Below are positions 60,516 to 64,000 of a stretch of DNA of 64,000 nt, in pieces. Position 1 is the stretch's first letter; each line of letters starts with the position of its first letter. Both the position numbers and the translations under genes were made by a program. The stretch comes from Streptomyces sp. 2114.4. GTDB taxonomy: Bacteria; Actinomycetota; Actinomycetes; Streptomycetales; Streptomycetaceae. The notes under the pieces are model-generated. The model saw only the letters and a program-made list of their open reading frames with translations, was not told the origin of the DNA and made no database searches. The stretch is taken from assembly GCF_900187385.1 (NCBI RefSeq), contig NZ_FYEY01000001.1, positions 3,906,001 through 3,970,000 on the forward strand. The letters run 5' to 3'.

Positions 60516-61489
60516 TCTGCGGGCTTCGTTTCGGCACCCGGGCCGCCGCCGGTCTCCGCCGGACCGGCGGACTCCTCGGCCTCCGCCGCCCAGCGGTTGG
60601 CCAGTGCGGTGGCCCGTTCGGTCAGCTCCTTGACGTCCCGGCCCTGCCGGCCCGCCGCGTAACCGATCAGGAAAGTCGTCAGGGGTGCGGCCGGCCGGGC
60701 CACACCGTGCGCCGCGTCCCGCGCGAGGTCGAGAAGCGCCGCCGTGTCGACATCGAGCTCGATGCCCAGTTCGGCCTTGACTGCGGTGATCCATTCATCC
60801 AACACGTTTCCATGCTCCCTGATACGGGCGCGTGCCGCGCTGAGGTCTTCCCAGGTGTCGCAGTCGAAGGAGGCCGTGGCCGTGACGTCCGGGACCCGTC
60901 CGAGCCGCAGCCCGTTCACCAGGGCGCGCAGCGGCAGTCCGGCCAGAGTGCCGTGCCCGGCCCGCACCCGCGCCAGCTCACGGCGCAGCGACGCGGCCCG
61001 GTACGCGGCCACCAGCGGCTGGTCCCGTCCCGAGGCGTCCTGGAGCATCGCGCCGTCACCACCGGGAGGGGCACCGCTGTCCTCCGGCCCTACGGCATTG
61101 CTGCCCGGCTCTACGACGCTGCCGCCCGCTCCGGCGTCACCGGGCGTTCCCGTCGCCGCTGCCAACAGGCCCTGCACGGTCGCGGTGGTCAGGAACGGGA
61201 GATCGGCGGAGAGGACGAGCACCGTCGGGGCGGTGGTGTGCCGCAGACCGGCGGCCAGCGCGGCGAGCGGACCGCCGCCCGGCGGGTCCTCCAGGGCGCG
61301 GACGACCGCGCGGGTGGTCGGGCGGTGCGGGCCGACCACGACGGTGATCGCGGCATCGGGGCAGGCGGCGAGCACCCGGTCCAGGAGGGGGCGAGCGCCG
61401 ACGGACAGGGCGGGCTTGTCCGCCCCGCCGAGCCGTCGGGCCGCGCCGCCGGCCAGCACGATGGTGTCGTAGGCGGTGGGGGCGTTCAC
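60512..61489 (-). CDS. MobA-like NTP transferase with C-terminal DUF6457-type domain
   Basis: Encodes 325 residues from the GTG at 61489. Residues ~1-230: TIVLAGGAARRLGGADKPAL is the LAGGxSxRMGxDKxxL nucleotidyltransferase motif and VLVLSADLPFLT the Asp-containing site. This is the MobA/MocA fold that attaches GMP or CMP to molybdopterin. The C-terminal ~95 residues (LDEWITAVKAELGIELDVDT ... FLIGYAAGRQG) match the small DUF6457 domain often found in actinobacterial Mo-cofactor genes. It is translated into moeA, supporting a joint Mo-cofactor role. Confidence 0.87.
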   Translation of the reverse strand: MNAPTAYDTIVLAGGAARRLGGADKPALSVGARPLLDRVLAACPDAAITVVVGPHRPTTRAVVRALEDPPGGGPLAALAAGLRHTTAPTVLVLSADLPFLTTATVQGLLAAATGTPGDAGAGGSVVEPGSNAVGPEDSGAPPGGDGAMLQDASGRDQPLVAAYRAASLRRELARVRAGHGTLAGLPLRALVNGLRLGRVPDVTATASFDCDTWEDLSAARARIREHGNVLDEWITAVKAELGIELDVDTAALLDLARDAAHGVARPAAPLTTFLIGYAAGRQGRDVKELTERATALANRWAAEAEESAGPAETGGGPGAETKPAE

Positions 61490-61689
61490 CCCTTGAGTAT
61501 CGCCGGGGGTGAGCGGATCACACCGGTGCCGGCGCTGCGGCAGCTGTCAGCTCCGCCACAGCGGAGGCGACAGCAGCCGCCCCAGGTCACCCACCACACC
61601 GGGGTCGCTCACCACACCGGGCTGACCGGCCCACCGGGCTGACCGACCACAGCCAGGTGGCCACACCGCCCTCACCGGCCACACCGCGC

Positions 61690-63432
61690 TCACAGCCCCC
61701 GCAGCAACAGCGCGGGCTGTTCCACACAGTCGGCCACATGTCGCAGGAAGCCTCCGGCGGTGCCGCCGTCGCACACCCGGTGATCGAAGGTGAGGGAGAG
61801 CTGGACGACCTGGCGGACGGCCAGCTCGCCTTCGTGCACCCAGGGTTTGGCGGCTATCCGGCCGACGCCGAGCATCGCCGCCTCGGGGTGGTTGATGATC
61901 GGCGTGGAGCCGTCGACGCCAAAGACCCCGTAGTTGTTGAGGGTGAAGGTGCCGTGTGTCAGCTCGGCCAGGGAGAGTCCGCCGCTCCTGGCGGTTTCGG
62001 TGAGCCGGGTGATCTCGGCGGACAGCTCCTCGACCGTACGGGCCTGCGCGTCCCGTACGACCGGCACGACCAGACCGCGGTCGGTCTGCGCCGCGAAGCC
62101 CAGATGGACGGCGGGCAGCCGGACGATCTCCTGGGCCTTGGTGTCGACGGTGGCGTTGAGCTCGGGGAACCGTGCGAGCGCCGCCGTGGTGATCCGGGCC
62201 AGCAGCGCGAGCAGCGACACCTTGGGGGCGCCCGCCACATTCATCGCCCTGCGGGCGGCGAGGAGTTCGGTGGCATCGGCGTCCACCCAGCAGGTCGCCT
62301 CCGGGATCTCCCGGCGGCTGCGGCTGAACTTCTCGGCGGCCGCACCGAGCATCCCCTTCAGCGGGATCCGTTCCTCGCCCGCAGCGGCGCCGGCTCCCAT
62401 GGATCCGGGGACCGTCACGGCTCCGGCGGCGGACGCGGCCCCCACCACGCCGGTCGCACCGGCGCCGACGATTCCTGCGGCACCGTTCGCCGCCCTGGCA
62501 CCCACCGAGGCGACTACCCCGGCCCTCGCCGAGGGCTCCCGCTCCTGTCGGGCCCGGATCGCGCACTCGACGTCCGTACGGAGAATCAGTCCATCGCGCC
62601 CGGATCCCGTCAGCTCCCGCAGATCCAGCCCGTTTTCCCGCGCCATCCGACGCACCAGCGGAGAAATGACGGCCACCGTACGGCTGTCGGCATCCACGGC
62701 ACCGGCGCCGGTCCCGGCCAGCCCAGCCGCCCCGGCCGCCCCGGCCGCTCCAGCCGCTCCAGCCGCTCCAGCCGCCTCAGCCGGCCCTTCCGGACCGTTC
62801 TCCCCGGTGACGCCGACCGCCCCCGCGGCCACCGCCCCGGCGTCGGCCGCCCCTGAGACACCGGGCGCACGATCGGCCGCTTCGACTCCCGCTCCCGCTC
62901 CCGCTCCGGCCGAGCCGTCCGCCGCTCCTCCGGGTGCCCGCGACGCTCCCGCCATGGGGCTTGCCCCGCCCCCCGGCCGGATCCGGCGCCGCCGCGCCGC
63001 CGCCGCGCTCGTGCCGTACCCGACGAGCACATTTCCGGACCCGGCATCCGCCGCGCCCTCCCCGGCCGGAGCGGCGACACCGGCGGAAGGCGGCGCCGAA
63101 CCCCCCGCATCGGGTGCACCACCCGCCGCACCCGCAACGGCTCCCGGCCCCTCCCCAGGGCCTGCCCCCGCCAGATCATCGGGCACGGCCCCCACCGCGA
63201 CCGTCACCAGCGGCGCCCCCACCGGGACTTCCTCCCCCTCCGCACCGAAGCGGGCGGTCACCACGCCCCCATACGGGCACGGCACCTCCACCATCGCCTT
63301 TGCGGTCTCGACCTCCACCACCGGCTGGTCGATGGCCACCACCTCGCCGACCTCGACCATCCAGTGCACGATCGTCGCCTCGGTGAGGCCTTCCCCCAGG
63401 TCGGGCAACGTGAATTCGCGGACCACGGCCAT
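61690..63432 (-). CDS. bkdC: Branched-chain alpha-keto acid dehydrogenase E2, cluster 2
   Basis: Encodes 580 residues from the ATG at 63432 (or the GTG at 63435, overlapping the E1beta stop as GTGATG). Lipoyl domain: VEVETAKAMVEV with Lys45. A ~200-residue Ala/Gly-rich linker follows, including a run of AAGAAG-type repeats, about 80 residues longer than in the cluster 1 E2. The peripheral subunit-binding domain is VRRMARENGLDLRELTGSGR. The catalytic end is LTFDHRVCDGGTAG with His551/Asp555. Sequence differences from cluster 1 suggest a different substrate or developmental use. Confidence 0.92.
   Translation of the reverse strand: MAVVREFTLPDLGEGLTEATIVHWMVEVGEVVAIDQPVVEVETAKAMVEVPCPYGGVVTARFGAEGEEVPVGAPLVTVAVGAVPDDLAGAGPGEGPGAVAGAAGGAPDAGGSAPPSAGVAAPAGEGAADAGSGNVLVGYGTSAAAARRRRIRPGGGASPMAGASRAPGGAADGSAGAGAGAGVEAADRAPGVSGAADAGAVAAGAVGVTGENGPEGPAEAAGAAGAAGAAGAAGAAGLAGTGAGAVDADSRTVAVISPLVRRMARENGLDLRELTGSGRDGLILRTDVECAIRARQEREPSARAGVVASVGARAANGAAGIVGAGATGVVGAASAAGAVTVPGSMGAGAAAGEERIPLKGMLGAAAEKFSRSRREIPEATCWVDADATELLAARRAMNVAGAPKVSLLALLARITTAALARFPELNATVDTKAQEIVRLPAVHLGFAAQTDRGLVVPVVRDAQARTVEELSAEITRLTETARSGGLSLAELTHGTFTLNNYGVFGVDGSTPIINHPEAAMLGVGRIAAKPWVHEGELAVRQVVQLSLTFDHRVCDGGTAGGFLRHVADCVEQPALLLRGL
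62720..62782 (-). repeat. Nine-bp repeats in the cluster 2 E2 linker
   Basis: CCGGCCGCC and CCAGCCGCT units repeat in tandem on the plus strand, coding AAG triplets on the minus strand. This is an expandable low-complexity linker tract between the lipoyl and subunit-binding domains. Confidence 0.75.
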
Positions 63433-64000
63433 CACTCACCACGTCCCTCGGTCCAGTCCGACTCCCACTGGAGGCGGGCGACGGTGTCCAGGATCCGGTC
63501 CACGCCGGGCAGATGGTGCCGCTCCAGCATGGGGGGCGGATAGGGGACGTCGAACCCGGCGACGCGCAGGACCGGCGCCTCCAGGTGGTGGAAGCAGCGC
63601 TCGGTGATCCGTGCGGCGATCTCCCCTCCGGGACCGCCGAACCCGTTGGACTCATGGACGACCACGGCCCGTCCGGTCCGCCGTACCGAGGCGCAGACCG
63701 TGTCGTCGTCGAACGGCATCAGCGAGCGCAGATCCACGACTTCCAGGTCCCAGCCCTCCGCACCGGCGGCTTCGGCGGCCTCCATGCAGACCGGCAGCGA
63801 GGGGCCGTAGGTGATCAGCGTGGCACTGCTGCCGCGGCGGCGGACCGCGGCGCGGCCCAGCGGCGCGACCTCGGTGGGCGCATCGGGCGACCAGTCGGCC
63901 TTGGACCAGTACAGGCGCTTGGGCTCCAGAAAGACGACCGGGTCGTCGGAGGCGATGGCGGCGCGCAGCAGCCCGTAGGCGTCCTCGACGGTCGCCGGGG
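63432..64000 (-). CDS. bkdB: Branched-chain alpha-keto acid dehydrogenase E1 beta, cluster 2 (C-terminal part)
   Basis: Runs in from the right edge: the frame continues to base 64000 without a start, and 189 residues (plus the stop) are visible. It reads TVEDAYGLLRAAIASDDPVV, FLEPKRLYWSK and then VVVHESNGFGGPGGEIAARI, matching the central and C-terminal transketolase parts of E1beta. It differs from cluster 1 (e.g. FLEPKRLYW versus YFEPKRRYH). Its stop overlaps the E2 start, indicating an operon. The E1alpha gene is expected beyond the window. Confidence 0.9.
   Translation of the reverse strand, partial: PATVEDAYGLLRAAIASDDPVVFLEPKRLYWSKADWSPDAPTEVAPLGRAAVRRRGSSATLITYGPSLPVCMEAAEAAGAEGWDLEVVDLRSLMPFDDDTVCASVRRTGRAVVVHESNGFGGPGGEIAARITERCFHHLEAPVLRVAGFDVPYPPPMLERHHLPGVDRILDTVARLQWESDWTEGRGE

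Noticed and set aside
1..64000. Mobile elements, CRISPR arrays, prophage or rRNA/tRNA genes
   Set aside because: No transposase, integrase, regularly spaced direct repeat or RNA gene signature was seen; gene order resembles the conserved core of Streptomyces chromosomes.

Overview
The window is high-GC actinobacterial DNA, almost certainly a Streptomyces chromosome. The evidence is dense G/C-ending codon use, GTG/TTG starts, an AfsR/SARP-type regulator, paired Ser/Thr kinases, a bacterial proteasome activator, a DevR-like orphan regulator, a mycothiol-type maleylpyruvate isomerase-fold protein and two branched-chain keto-acid dehydrogenase (bkd) loci. From memory, the order metG - aspS - SpoIIE-type phosphatase - large acyl-CoA dehydrogenase - M18 aminopeptidase - bkd operon - DevR-like regulator - two Ser/Thr kinases - Bpa - second bkd operon matches S. 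coelicolor around SCO3792-SCO3831. That would place the window in the conserved core on the oriC-proximal side. No tRNA, rRNA, IS element, prophage or CRISPR array was seen.

Layout. 1-9 kb: the 5' end of a cobalamin methyltransferase gene, a small membrane protein, a cation diffusion facilitator, two envelope proteins, a quinone-oxidoreductase-like enzyme and a compatible-solute ABC transporter whose ATPase gene converges on its substrate-binding/permease operon. 9-18 kb: an extracytoplasmic polysaccharide deacetylase, a VanZ-like protein, a membrane esterase, a von Willebrand A protein with a very long acidic/alanine-rich arm, a Pro/Gln-rich membrane protein and a DHA2 efflux pump. 18-28 kb: metG, a GT-C-like membrane protein, aspS, a PAS-GAF-PP2C-HATPase phosphatase overlapping an AI-2E-family protein tail to tail, and a pirin. 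28-40 kb: SseB-like protein, FadE5-like acyl-CoA dehydrogenase, M18 aminopeptidase coupled to a SARP/NB-ARC regulator, two DUF4232 lipoproteins, a thioredoxin-NHL protein, a LURP-one-like protein and an MDMPI-fold enzyme. 40-50 kb: GntR/MFS operon, GNAT-Nudix fusion, bkd operon 1, DevR-like regulator, a PNPOx-fold protein and a phosphotransferase. 50-64 kb: two divergent Ser/Thr kinases, Bpa, an exported protein, a quinone oxidoreductase, a K+ channel with a coupled leader ORF, moeA with a MobA-like gene, and the 3' part of bkd operon 2.

The most striking non-genic feature is eight perfect copies of the 14-bp palindrome GTTTCACGTGAAAC, the known Streptomyces ParB-binding parS site. All are intergenic and four form two close pairs. 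The window is therefore probably part of the ParB-loaded centromere-like zone around oriC.

Other items that may be new are: out-of-frame-free copies of the Bpa proteasome-docking tail codons just past its stop codon; a heptamer direct repeat at 11-bp pitch (SARP-operator geometry) beside the SARP-type gene; near-perfect GTATAC-centred and CTATAC/GTATAG inverted repeats in two divergent promoter regions; and a short leader ORF whose stop overlaps the K+ channel start. All functions are inferred from reading the sequence; no database search was run.
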